A stretch of DNA of 64,000 nt from an uncultured Marvinbryantia sp. GTDB lineage: Bacteria; Bacillota; Clostridia; Lachnospirales; Lachnospiraceae. The DNA is taken from positions 62,001-126,000 of the forward strand of contig NZ_CAJKOX010000003.1 in assembly GCF_905201705.1 (NCBI RefSeq). Reading direction: 5' to 3'. The notes beneath the pieces were generated by a model. It was not told where the DNA came from, searched no databases, and saw only the letters and a list, made by a program, of their open reading frames with translations. Within the stretch, counting starts at the first letter, position 1. The number at the start of each line of letters is the position of its first letter. Of the stretch, positions 1 through 7,599 are shown in pieces. The position numbers and the translations under genes are program-made.

Positions 1-1422
1 CTGTCTCACTACCATAATCCGGTCTGAAATACCACACACCTCCGGAAGCTCAGATGAAATCAGCAGAATGGCCTTACCCTGTTTTGCAAGCTCTCCGATC
101 AATTTATATATCTCTGCCTTTGCACCGACATCAATTCCGCGTGTAGGTTCATCCAGGATCAAAACATCCGGTTCTGTCAGAAGACATCTTGCTATAATCA
201 CTTTCTGCTGATTTCCTCCCGACAATAGCGCAATTTCACTGTTCATGGAAGGAAACTTAATAGACAGCCGTTTCGCATAATCATCTGTATCATTTACTTC
301 TTTTTTGCGGTTATAAAAACCATATTTTGTTATTTTCTGTAAATAAGCAAGTGATTCATTCGCACGCACAGACTGCATGGGGATAAGTCCTGTATGTCTT
401 CTGTCCTCTGTAATCATAACCATCTTTTGCTCAATTGCCTGCTTTGCATTTGCAATATTGATCTCTTTTCCGTGCAGTTTAACAGTCCCCGATTCTTTCG
501 GCGTAATCCCAAATAACGTTTCCATAATTTCTGTTCTTCCTGCTCCAAGAAGCCCGGCAAAGCCCAGAATTTCTCCTCTCCGCACAGTAAAACTGACATC
601 ATTTACAATATTTCCTCTCTGCAAATGACTTACTTCTAAAACGGGTTCCCCGATTTCAACCTTTGCTTTTGGAAACATATCATTCATTTCCCGGCCAACC
701 ATCTGATTTACCAACATCTCTTCCGTGACATCTGCTATCATTTTTTCACTAATGAACTCTCCGTCACGGAAGACTGTTGCCCGATCACATATGTGAAAAA
801 CCTCATCAAATTTATGAGAAATATAGATAACCGCTTTCCCCGACTTTGAGAGCGACGAAATAATATCATATAGCTTGTCCACTTCCTCATCAGTAAGCGC
901 ACTGGTCGGTTCATCCATAATGATAATATCAGAATCATACGATACTGCTCTTGCAATCTCTACCAGCTGCATCTCTGCAATGCTAAGACTTGAAACCACA
1001 GAAGACGGCTTTATATTCAAACCAAGCCTTGTCAAAATTGCTTCGGTCGCCTCCTCCTGTTTTTTCCTGTTATAGAATATTTTGTTTCCAAATTTCGCTT
1101 CCCGCCCGATCCAGATATTTTCCGAAACTGTTGTTGTAGGAACCAGACTGATTTCCTGATGAATCATTGAAATACCGTTTGCAAGCGCTTCCGCAGGTGA
1201 TTTTGGCGCATACTTTCTCCCTTTATATTCCATTTCACCGGAAGATGGCTGATATATGCCAAGAATGATTTTCATAAGTGTAGATTTACCAGCCCCATTT
1301 TCTCCAAGCAGCGCATGTACTTCTCCGGGATATATTGTCAGATTCACGCCCTTTAACGCCTGCACACCCGGAAAGCTTTTCGTCACATTTTTCACACATA
1401 AAACCGGTTTCTTTTTTTCCAT
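1..1422 (-). CDS. Sugar ABC transporter ATP-binding protein, RbsA/MglA type (partial)
   Basis: Energy-coupling subunit of a ribose/galactose-type sugar importer at the inner face of the membrane. I translated 474 codons from ATG at 1422 with no stop before the left edge; relatives are about 500 residues, so only a short C-terminal tail is missing. Two ABC cassettes are visible: the first has Walker A GENGAGKST at residues 40-48 and Walker B IIIMDEPTSAL; the second has the signature LSGGNQQK and Walker B LILDEPTRGID near the end. A GGAG lies about 8 nt before the ATG. The substrate-binding protein gene lies 50 nt upstream on the same strand, and the permease would be expected beyond the left edge. 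The sugar is not certain; the adjacent LacI-ribokinase fusion suggests a pentose or similar. Confidence 0.93.
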   Translation of the reverse strand, partial: MEKKKPVLCVKNVTKSFPGVQALKGVNLTIYPGEVHALLGENGAGKSTLMKIILGIYQPSSGEMEYKGRKYAPKSPAEALANGISMIHQEISLVPTTTVSENIWIGREAKFGNKIFYNRKKQEEATEAILTRLGLNIKPSSVVSSLSIAEMQLVEIARAVSYDSDIIIMDEPTSALTDEEVDKLYDIISSLSKSGKAVIYISHKFDEVFHICDRATVFRDGEFISEKMIADVTEEMLVNQMVGREMNDMFPKAKVEIGEPVLEVSHLQRGNIVNDVSFTVRRGEILGFAGLLGAGRTEIMETLFGITPKESGTVKLHGKEINIANAKQAIEQKMVMITEDRRHTGLIPMQSVRANESLAYLQKITKYGFYNRKKEVNDTDDYAKRLSIKFPSMNSEIALLSGGNQQKVIIARCLLTEPDVLILDEPTRGIDVGAKAEIYKLIGELAKQGKAILLISSELPEVCGISDRIMVVRQ

Positions 1423-1472
1423 ATCCTATCTCCATTTTATAACCAGACAGTTATATACATGCTTTCTGCCTT

Positions 1473-2438
1473 CTATTTACCAGCAAGTACTTCTTCCATA
1501 TTATCCTTTGTCATAAGCTGATAGCACTGCGGATCATAGATCTTATTTTCATACTCTTTGCCGTTTGCCACATCTCTGGAGACCGAAATAATTGCATCTG
1601 CCACCTTTGCAACACTCTGCCGAACAGTCGCATCTAATTCGCCGCTTTCCAGATATTGCTGTCCGATCGTACCGCCGTCACATCCGAATACAAGAAAATT
1701 ATCAAAGTCAACACCCGCTGCCGACAACGCCTGTATGCAGGCTGCCGCCATTTCATCATTTGCGCAGGCAATGCAGTTCATATCAGGCTGTGACTGCAGC
1801 CAGTCCTCTGCAAAAGCCATTGCGTCCTCTGCCGAAAATCCCGTTGCGATCTGCGTGGAAAAAGTGTTAATACGCTGCGGATCTACCACATCATAAATGC
1901 CGGTCTCTCTCTTTTTAATGGTATCACTTGCTGCTCCGTTTATATAACCCATATTAATCATACGGTCTTCATCTTCATCCAGCCATTCCTGCATATAGCC
2001 TCCTATTAATTGTCCTACTAAAGACTGATCTCCTGCAATTCTGCAGTCATATATATCAGTATTTACTGTCGTATCCTGAATTACGCAGGCAATTCCCGCA
2101 TCCTTCACAGCCTCTACGCAAGAAACACCTGCATCAGAATCCACGATCCTCATCACGATTACATCCGGATTCTGGGCAATCAAAGAATCGATATCAGATA
2201 ACTGTTTTTCTGCATCTCCATTTGCATTCGTAAAAATGATTTCCACATCTCCGGCTTCCTCTGCCTGCTCTTTCAGCGCATTCTGCAATTCATTCACAAA
2301 ATCGATTTCTTCATTCATCGCCATGCCGATTACCAGTTTTTCTTCTTCCGCAGATACACCCACTGTACACATACCTGCCATCGCTGCCATCGATACGCCA
2401 AATACCATTGCCATTCTTCTTTTCTTTCCTCTTGTCAT
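1473..2438 (-). CDS. Periplasmic-type sugar-binding protein (RbsB-like) of ABC importer
   Basis: Extracellular ligand-binding component (321 aa) that delivers a sugar to the downstream RbsA-like ATPase. The N-terminus has a basic region and hydrophobic stretch ending VGVSA before EEEKLVIG, a signal peptide; no clear lipobox cysteine is present, so anchoring is unclear. The mature part follows the type 1 periplasmic-binding (Peripla_BP_4) pattern: LVIGMAM at the start, IDSLIAQNPDVIVMRIVDSD, then CIACANDEMAAACIQAL and VFGCDG. AAGGAG sits 9 nt before the ATG. It is first in the operon, transcribed from a TTGACA/TATTAT promoter with an AAACGGTTT near-palindrome at the start of transcription, as expected for LacI-family control by the divergent gene. 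Confidence 0.92.
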   Translation of the reverse strand: MTRGKKRRMAMVFGVSMAAMAGMCTVGVSAEEEKLVIGMAMNEEIDFVNELQNALKEQAEEAGDVEIIFTNANGDAEKQLSDIDSLIAQNPDVIVMRIVDSDAGVSCVEAVKDAGIACVIQDTTVNTDIYDCRIAGDQSLVGQLIGGYMQEWLDEDEDRMINMGYINGAASDTIKKRETGIYDVVDPQRINTFSTQIATGFSAEDAMAFAEDWLQSQPDMNCIACANDEMAAACIQALSAAGVDFDNFLVFGCDGGTIGQQYLESGELDATVRQSVAKVADAIISVSRDVANGKEYENKIYDPQCYQLMTKDNMEEVLAGK

Positions 2439-2481
2439 AGTTCATTCTCCTTTTCTTTTTGTATTGGGAAATTATTTTCCT

Positions 2482-2493
2482 AAAACGGTTTCC
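2482..2493. promoter_or_regulatory. Candidate LacI operator (AAACGGTTT core) for the RbsA/B-type operon
   Basis: AAAACGGTTTCC lies just downstream of the -10 of the leftward promoter, around its predicted transcription start. The core AAAC/GTTT arms match a second site at 2566-2576 (GGAAACAGTTT). Both lie between the importer genes and the divergent LacI-domain protein, so they are the natural operators for it. This is inferred from symmetry and position only. Confidence 0.5.
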
Positions 2494-2502
2494 TGTTGCT
2501 TT

Positions 2503-2531
2503 ATAATATACCATCTTCATTGTTTTGTCAA
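2503..2531 (-). promoter_or_regulatory. Promoter of the RbsB/RbsA-like operon
   Basis: On the minus strand TTGACA (2526-2531) is followed after 17 bp by TATTAT (2503-2508). This is a near-consensus sigma-A promoter 65 bp upstream of the binding-protein start codon. Confidence 0.75.
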
Positions 2532-2565
2532 TATGTTTTTGTATTATGTTTGATAAATTTATTTC

Positions 2566-2576
2566 GGAAACAGTTT
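2566..2576. promoter_or_regulatory. Second candidate LacI operator (GGAAACAGTTT)
   Basis: AAAC-A-GTTT at 2568-2576 is a perfect 4+1+4 inverted repeat. It lies upstream of both divergent promoters and matches the AAAC/GTTT arms at 2482-2493, roughly 85 bp away, a spacing compatible with looping. Confidence 0.4.
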
Positions 2577-2614
2577 TTTTATGCATTTTGTACACCTCGT
2601 ATTTTCCTTTGTTA

Positions 2615-2643
2615 TTGACAAGTCTGTTCTTTTGATTCATAAT
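2615..2643 (+). promoter_or_regulatory. Promoter of the LacI-ribokinase fusion gene
   Basis: TTGACA (2615-2620), 17 bp spacer, CATAAT (2638-2643), then a TAGGAG ribosome binding site at 2656-2661 and ATG at 2669. Confidence 0.7.
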
Positions 2644-2668
2644 AAAGAAAAAACATAGGAGTCTGTTT

Positions 2669-4576
2669 ATGACGATCAAAGAAATTGCAGCTCTTGCCGG
2701 AGTTTCGACTTCAACAGTATCAAAAATTATGAATGGCAAGGATCAGAATATTCACCCGGATACCCGCAGCAGAGTTTTAAAAGTAGTCAAAGAACATCAT
2801 TACGAACCATACAGTACTGTAAAAAATAATGTCATGCCCAAAAAGTTTTTAATCGGACTGCTGTTAAGCTCTTTTTCAAATGTCAGTTCGCTCATGACCG
2901 GCATCATAAAAGCTGCCCAGGAGCACGGCTATCAGGTATTGCTTTTTCACAGTAATACTTCCATGGAACAGGAGCTAAAGAATATTACCGCTCTGTGCAG
3001 TGCCAGAGTAGACGGAGTAATATGGGAACCCGTCTGCAGCCAGAGTGCAGAATATTCTCATTTGTTTTCCCGACAGAATATTCCCATCCACTATATAAAT
3101 GCGGCGGATGGATTTTCCTCATTTTCTATCGATTTCGGGAAAGCCGGATATGAACTCACACAAAAGCTGATCCAGAACAGGCATTCAAATATTGCCTGCG
3201 TTCTTCGAAAGAATGATTCACGTTCCGAGAGCTTTCAGAAAGGTTTTCAGAAATGTCTGTACGACCACGAAATATCTTTTCAGCCACAGCAGATTTTATA
3301 CGATCTTTCAGAAAACCCATATGCATTTATCACAGCTCACAACATTACCGGCATTGTAAGTGCATATTATACAGATGCTCTGATGGTTTATAAGCACATG
3401 GAGGATATGCTGTATCATGTTCCCGCCGCGCTCTCTATTGTCAGTCTGCGGGATGATTCTGAAGAAGATTACGCCTATCCGCATATTTCCTGTATCCGTA
3501 TTCCATACCATGATTTCGGTTACTATGTATGCCAGTCGTTAATCCGGGTATGTGAAAAAACGGCCGCAGATGATGTGACTTTTGTTTATTCTCCGGAGTA
3601 CACTTTTACAGATACAAAAAGTATCAGCGTCCCATCCTCACTTCGTGAAAAAAAACTGGTAGTTGTCGGAAGTATTCACATGGATATGACATTTCTTGTC
3701 GATCGGCTTCCGCAGGCCGGAAAAACTACGGAAATCTATACTGCCATTACATCAGTGGGCGGAAAGGGCGCAAATCAATCTGTGGGCGCGGCCAAACTTG
3801 GTTGTGAAGTATCATTAATCGGAAAGCTCGGCAACGATCTCGACTCTGCTGCCATTTTAAATGCCCTGGAAAAAGAGCATGTAGATGCGCATGGCATATC
3901 ACGTGAGCAGGATGCCCCTACCGGGAAAGCATATATCTATACCGGAAACGACGGTGAAAGCACTATTACTATACTTTCTGGTGCAAATCGTCTTCTCCGT
4001 CCGGAAGATATACGCAAACAACGGCATCTCTTCAAAAGTGCTGTTTTTTGCCTGCTTTCTACAGAGATTCCAACTGACACCATTATAGAAGCTGCAAAAG
4101 CTGCCCGGGCTGCCGGGGCAAAGGTTGTTTTAAAGCCGTCTGTTTTAAAAACTGTCCCAGACGAATTGTTTTTGCTAACAGATATTTTTATCCCAAATCA
4201 AAAGGAGGCTTTCAGTCTCTGCCCGCAAAAATCTTCTGTCAGCGAGCAGGCTGCTTATTTTATTCAAAAAGGTGTGTCTACAGTTATCATTACTCTGGGA
4301 GACAAGGGATGCTATCTCAAAACATCCGACATTGAACGCAAATTCCCGGCAGCAGAATTTTATCCAGTCGACACGACTGGTGGAGCTGATGCCTTCATCA
4401 GCGCACTTGTTTCTTATCTTGCGGAAGGCTACGACATAGAAAAAGCAATCCAGATCGCAACCTGCGCTGCCGGATTTTGTGTATCACGCCAGGGGGTCGT
4501 GTCTGCACTAACAGACCGTAGTACTCTGGAAACATATATCGCACAAAACAATATGAATTTACTTCTCAAAAATTGA
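2669..4576 (+). CDS. LacI-family regulator fused to a PfkB/ribokinase-like domain
   Basis: A 635-residue two-part protein. Residues 1-50 are a LacI helix-turn-helix (TIKEIAALAGVSTSTVSKIMNG), about 58-315 a periplasmic-binding-like sensor domain, and about 328-635 a ribokinase-type PfkB fold beginning KLVVVGSIHMDM with the sugar-binding pattern GGKGANQSVGAAKLG. The C-terminal PfkB signature reads DTTGGADAF (residues 568-576): the catalytic Asp is kept, but the glycine that normally precedes it in the anion hole (GAGD or AAGD in typical members) is Ala. The kinase may be altered or serve as a second sugar sensor. It faces the sugar importer, so it likely represses those genes and either phosphorylates or senses the imported sugar. 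The fusion itself is read directly from one uninterrupted frame. Confidence 0.9.
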   Translation: MTIKEIAALAGVSTSTVSKIMNGKDQNIHPDTRSRVLKVVKEHHYEPYSTVKNNVMPKKFLIGLLLSSFSNVSSLMTGIIKAAQEHGYQVLLFHSNTSMEQELKNITALCSARVDGVIWEPVCSQSAEYSHLFSRQNIPIHYINAADGFSSFSIDFGKAGYELTQKLIQNRHSNIACVLRKNDSRSESFQKGFQKCLYDHEISFQPQQILYDLSENPYAFITAHNITGIVSAYYTDALMVYKHMEDMLYHVPAALSIVSLRDDSEEDYAYPHISCIRIPYHDFGYYVCQSLIRVCEKTAADDVTFVYSPEYTFTDTKSISVPSSLREKKLVVVGSIHMDMTFLVDRLPQAGKTTEIYTAITSVGGKGANQSVGAAKLGCEVSLIGKLGNDLDSAAILNALEKEHVDAHGISREQDAPTGKAYIYTGNDGESTITILSGANRLLRPEDIRKQRHLFKSAVFCLLSTEIPTDTIIEAAKAARAAGAKVVLKPSVLKTVPDELFLLTDIFIPNQKEAFSLCPQKSSVSEQAAYFIQKGVSTVIITLGDKGCYLKTSDIERKFPAAEFYPVDTTGGADAFISALVSYLAEGYDIEKAIQIATCAAGFCVSRQGVVSALTDRSTLETYIAQNNMNLLLKN

Positions 4577-4610
4577 ACTAACAACAGATTTCCCGATAGC
4601 TCCACATGAC

Positions 4611-4653
4611 AAGCGGGGCGTAACCAGGCTTTTTCGCCTGTTACGCCCCGCTT
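4611..4653. terminator. Strong hairpin between convergent genes
   Basis: AAGCGGGGCGTAAC (4611-4624) pairs perfectly with 4640-4653; the inner CAGGC/GCCTG arms extend the stem past one bulged base. It separates the LacI-kinase fusion (+) from the HNH gene (-). Neither strand has a clear U-tract, so it may be a transcript-end or processing structure rather than a classical intrinsic terminator. Confidence 0.55.
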
Positions 4654-4726
4654 CCCGGACAGTGTCACTCTGACGGACAACTCGTCCCTCCTGAACCAGT
4701 CCTCCGATAATTACATCTGGCTCTGT

Positions 4727-5404
4727 TCAGGACGCTATGTATGTCATCAGTTCCGGATACATGTCCTTATTATCCCTGATCAGCCATCGTTTAAAAGCCG
4801 CAAACGGTGAGCTATTTTCTAATTGCTGCTTTATCAGGTATTTCAAATCCTCTTTTTCGTCATCTTCCGCTTCCCGGTATTCCCGAACATATTCCTTAAA
4901 TTCTGAAAGCTCTTTTCTCAAAATCCTTCTGAGAATTTTCGCTTCCATTCTTTTCTGCGGCGTAGAACCATAATATACTTCCTGCAGCAGCTTAATTGTA
5001 TTCATAATTTCTTCATTAAAAATCAGCGGTTCAAAAAGCAGTTGCTCTTCTGTTCCAAAATAACCCTTTTTCCGAAATGCTATCATTTCCTCTACATTTT
5101 CTTTTGTACAGTCTACAATCGGCTCATACTTTCCAAGTTTCGTATTGTTGCAATGCGCACACGCTAAAAAAAGATTATTCCAATCGTATTTCAAATCCCG
5201 GTCTCCCCGATGTGCATGCAGATGTTCTATCTGGTAAGAAGTAACCTGCTTATTTTCACAGATATAACATTTTCCATGAAACATTTCCCGCAACGCCCGG
5301 TTCACCTCCGGTGTATTATACGTATCATTTTTCTCTTTCGCTCTTTGCAGGGATTCCATCGCCTTCTGCGCTTTCTCTGTTACTTTCCGTTCTACTCTTA
5401 TCAT
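4727..5404 (-). CDS. HNH endonuclease, PtuB-like (Septu-type defence candidate)
   Basis: A 225-residue HNH-family nuclease. The core has paired cysteines CYIC (46-49) and CAHC (82-85) framing IEHLHAH (59-65), WNN (75-77) and the final H84/N86, the expected zinc-bound beta-beta-alpha metal nuclease. Its ATG overlaps the stop of the upstream AAA ATPase by 4 nt (5401-5404), so the two are translationally coupled. An ATPase plus HNH pair in this order is the hallmark of Septu (PtuA-PtuB) and of the effector pair in some retrons. No reverse transcriptase is nearby, so a stand-alone Septu-like system is the better reading. The gene is visibly AT-richer than the phenolic operon to its right. The antiphage role is inferred from family knowledge. 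Confidence 0.82.
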   Translation of the reverse strand: MIRVERKVTEKAQKAMESLQRAKEKNDTYNTPEVNRALREMFHGKCYICENKQVTSYQIEHLHAHRGDRDLKYDWNNLFLACAHCNNTKLGKYEPIVDCTKENVEEMIAFRKKGYFGTEEQLLFEPLIFNEEIMNTIKLLQEVYYGSTPQKRMEAKILRRILRKELSEFKEYVREYREAEDDEKEDLKYLIKQQLENSSPFAAFKRWLIRDNKDMYPELMTYIAS

Positions 5405-6633
5405 AAGCGCCCGCCTTCTATCTCCTCAAATTTCTCCCACGCTTCCTGCGATAATCCTCTGGGAATATTTTTAAGTTCTATGCGGAGTTTTGCCCGCTCT
5501 GCCCGCTCCTCTTCCGTTAAATCTACCTTTTTTGCCAGATATCCATAACGGTCAATCTTGCTCTTCAATTCCTCTCCGTACTCGTCAGCTTCAAAATATC
5601 CATCTGCAAGTCCTTCTGAAGAATACATAAATAAATCTTCCAATTCCACACAGCGCTCCAGATCATAAGCCTTCGCATTAGAAACCGAATTAAGGATATA
5701 CGGTGAATGTGTTGTAACAATAAACTGGATTCTCGGGAAAAACTCCGTCAGAAACGGCAGGATTTTCTTCTGCAGTTCAATATGCAGATGCGTTTCAAGC
5801 TCATCAATCAACACAATTCCTTCCGCATCATATTCGCTCAATCCGTCTCCAAGCAGCCAGTTTCTGTCCATCCTCAGAATCAGATCTGAAACAATATGAA
5901 TCACTGAAGAATACCCATCCGAAAGCTCGTCAAAGCCAAACGGATTTCTGCCGTCTTCATGAATCTTGAAATCATATTCCTTATAATCATATTCCAGAGT
6001 AAGCGTATCATCATCAAGCAAAACACGCAATGCTTTTACAAACCGGTCAAACCATTTCTGAATCCTGTCCGCATTTGTCATATCTCCTTCGTTTCTCGCG
6101 TACGCCTGCTGCGTCTTCAGGTGAACCATATATTTATGCAGAAACTGTCCTGGCTGCGAATAGATATCATAAGCATCACTCAGTCTGATATCCTCCACGC
6201 CGCGCGCACGGATAATCTGTGTTTTTCTGTTCGCCGGAAAGAAAGCAGTTATAAATCGTCCCTGCGCATATAACGCATCCAGTGCCTCTGCGTTATTAAA
6301 TGTAACCTCTATTCCATCCTTAAATTTTTTAACCCATTCAAACCAACGCTGATACTCTTTTTCAGCCTCAAACCGCTCTGCTTCTGTCTTAGCCTGCCTC
6401 AGCTTTTTCTCCGAGTCCCGAAGCCATTTTACATACTCACTTTCCAGCTTCGTCAATTCCCCCTTATTAATTGCATTTAGATATTTTTGCAGCGCCAGAA
6501 GCAGCGATGTTTTCCCGGAACCGTTTTTACCGGTTATCATTAAATGCTGCCGCTTCTCTGGATCCAGGGGTATCGTTATATCTGATAAATGCCTTAATTT
6601 CTCAATCTTAATTTCTGTAATATAATGCTCCAT
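5401..6633 (-). CDS. AAA/ABC-type ATPase, PtuA-like
   Basis: A 410-residue ATPase of the AAA_15/AAA_21 (OLD-like) group without a TOPRIM domain. Walker A GKNGSGKT is at 35-42, a charged probable coiled-coil insert at about 55-110, an ABC-type signature LSDGYSS at 237-243, Walker B with catalytic Glu GIVLIDELE at 272-280 and a switch His in TTHSP at 307-311. I chose ATG 6633 because GGAAGGAG lies 7 nt upstream; an in-frame ATG 11 codons earlier overlaps the -10 element. It is followed by the HNH gene with a 4-nt overlap. In Septu systems the ATPase senses phage or nucleotide state and holds the nuclease in check; that role is inferred here. Confidence 0.85.
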   Translation of the reverse strand: MEHYITEIKIEKLRHLSDITIPLDPEKRQHLMITGKNGSGKTSLLLALQKYLNAINKGELTKLESEYVKWLRDSEKKLRQAKTEAERFEAEKEYQRWFEWVKKFKDGIEVTFNNAEALDALYAQGRFITAFFPANRKTQIIRARGVEDIRLSDAYDIYSQPGQFLHKYMVHLKTQQAYARNEGDMTNADRIQKWFDRFVKALRVLLDDDTLTLEYDYKEYDFKIHEDGRNPFGFDELSDGYSSVIHIVSDLILRMDRNWLLGDGLSEYDAEGIVLIDELETHLHIELQKKILPFLTEFFPRIQFIVTTHSPYILNSVSNAKAYDLERCVELEDLFMYSSEGLADGYFEADEYGEELKSKIDRYGYLAKKVDLTEEERAERAKLRIELKNIPRGLSQEAWEKFEEIEGGRL

Positions 6634-6664
6634 TTTGCATCTCCTTCCGAAAAGGTATGATTTC

Positions 6665-6693
6665 ATTATATTTCACATTCCAGAGCAATTCAA
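6665..6693 (-). promoter_or_regulatory. Promoter of the ATPase/HNH pair
   Basis: On the minus strand TTGAAT (6688-6693), 17 bp, TATAAT (6665-6670). The start codon at 6633 lies about 30 nt downstream, giving a short leader. Confidence 0.7.
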
Positions 6694-6702
6694 TACCCGG
6701 TC

Positions 6703-6882
6703 AAAAAAAAGGGCCGAAAGCTCCGCGCTCTCTGGTTACTGTTCACTCCGTTCGCAGTAACCTTCGCAAATCCATTTAAAATTCGCTTCGCGAATAGGAT
6801 TTGCTCTCACTTGAATCACGTTCTCACGTCTCAAACAGCAAGTGTTTGAGGCTGGCGTGAACAGTAACGCTCTCTGCCCTTT
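6703..6882 (-). terminator. Intrinsic terminator of the phenolic operon, split by a mobile element
   Basis: Removing 6735-6868 and one copy of the flanking 8-bp repeat restores a continuous intrinsic terminator on the minus strand: outer arms AAAGGGC (from 6876-6882) and GCCCTTT (from 6708-6714), inner arms GAGAGC and GCTTTC, a GCGGA loop, then a run of Ts (6703-6707). It lies just downstream of the pgmB-like gene. In the present sequence the inner hairpin and U-tract remain next to each other, so some termination probably survives. Confidence 0.75.
6727..6876. mobile_element. MITE-like element (134 bp, 6735-6868) with 8-bp target duplications
   Basis: The ends GTTACTGTTCAC (6735-6746) and GTGAACAGTAAC (6857-6868) are perfect 12-bp inverted repeats. 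Immediately outside, GCTCTCTG occurs directly repeated at 6727-6734 and 6869-6876. Inside are three local hairpins: GTTACTG/CAGTAAC (6735-6741 with 6755-6761), GCAAATCC/GGATTTGC (6766-6773 with 6797-6804) enclosing ATTCGC/GCGAAT, and CTCAAACA/TGTTTGAG (6830-6850). No coding capacity is present, so it would be moved in trans. An 8-bp duplication is typical of IS256- and some other DDE-family elements, but the parent transposase is not in the window. Confidence 0.72.
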
Positions 6883-6921
6883 CTACCCTCCTGCAAATTG
6901 TTCGCACAGGCTGCTGCCCGC

Positions 6922-7554
6922 TTATACCAGCTCCATCAGCTCACTGAAGCACCCGATTTTTACATCCGCCCTCTCATACCCGGCTGCTTCCCCGATTCCC
7001 ACAGCCGTCATACCTGCTGCTTTTGCCGCGTCTATTCCGGCATGCGCATCCTCCACTACATAACATTCCAGCGGACTTATGCCGAGAAATTCTGCTGCTT
7101 TCACAAATACCTCCGGGTCGGGCTTGGAATGCGTGATGTTATTTCCATCAGAAATTGCATCAAATGCTTCCATCAGATTTACCCTCTCCAAAATAAAGCG
7201 CGCATTTTTGCTGGAGGATCCGAGCGCCAGCTTATATCCTTTTTCGTGAAGCTTTGCCAGCGTCTCCCGCACCTCTGACGAAACATCCTCCGGAGTCATC
7301 TGTGCGAGCAGCTTTCGGTAGCTGTTATTTTTCTGCTCCATCAGTTCGGTTTTTTTCTGTTTTGAGAGCGCTGGTCCCGTGTAGCGCTCCAGAATAATTT
7401 CCAAGCTATCCGCCCGGCTCACCCCACGCAAGCGGTTGTTAATTTCCTTATCAAAATAAACGCGCAGTCCGTCCGCAAGCTCCTTCCATGCAGCATAGTG
7501 AAATTTGTCCGTAAACACAAGTACACCGTCCAGGTCAAATATAAATGCTTTCAT
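6922..7554 (-). CDS. pgmB: Beta-phosphoglucomutase-like HAD phosphatase/mutase
   Basis: A 210-residue haloacid-dehalogenase enzyme with the beta-phosphoglucomutase signature: FDLDGVLVFTDKFHYAAW gives nucleophile D7, acid/base D9, T15 and H19 at the same spacing as the Lactococcus enzyme. Other HAD motifs are LGSSSKN, SKPDPEVF and VVEDAHAGI. It interconverts beta-glucose 1-phosphate and glucose 6-phosphate, or a similar phosphosugar. I chose ATG 7554 because AAGGAAG sits 8 nt upstream; the frame opens 7 codons earlier with no good site. It is the last gene of the phenolic operon, 45 nt after lpdB. Its presence suggests the phenolic substrates arrive bound to a sugar that is released or phosphorolysed, but no phosphorylase is seen in the window. 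Confidence 0.85.
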   Translation of the reverse strand: MKAFIFDLDGVLVFTDKFHYAAWKELADGLRVYFDKEINNRLRGVSRADSLEIILERYTGPALSKQKKTELMEQKNNSYRKLLAQMTPEDVSSEVRETLAKLHEKGYKLALGSSSKNARFILERVNLMEAFDAISDGNNITHSKPDPEVFVKAAEFLGISPLECYVVEDAHAGIDAAKAAGMTAVGIGEAAGYERADVKIGCFSELMELV

Positions 7555-7599
7555 AATTCTTCCTTTCATAACCATTTCGGTTCTTTCGTCACTTCATCG

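Noticed and set aside
4727..6868. Retron with PtuAB effector
   Set aside because: The ATPase/HNH pair would fit, and the 6735-6868 hairpins look like an RNA at first sight, but no reverse transcriptase is present and the hairpin region has target duplications of a mobile element.
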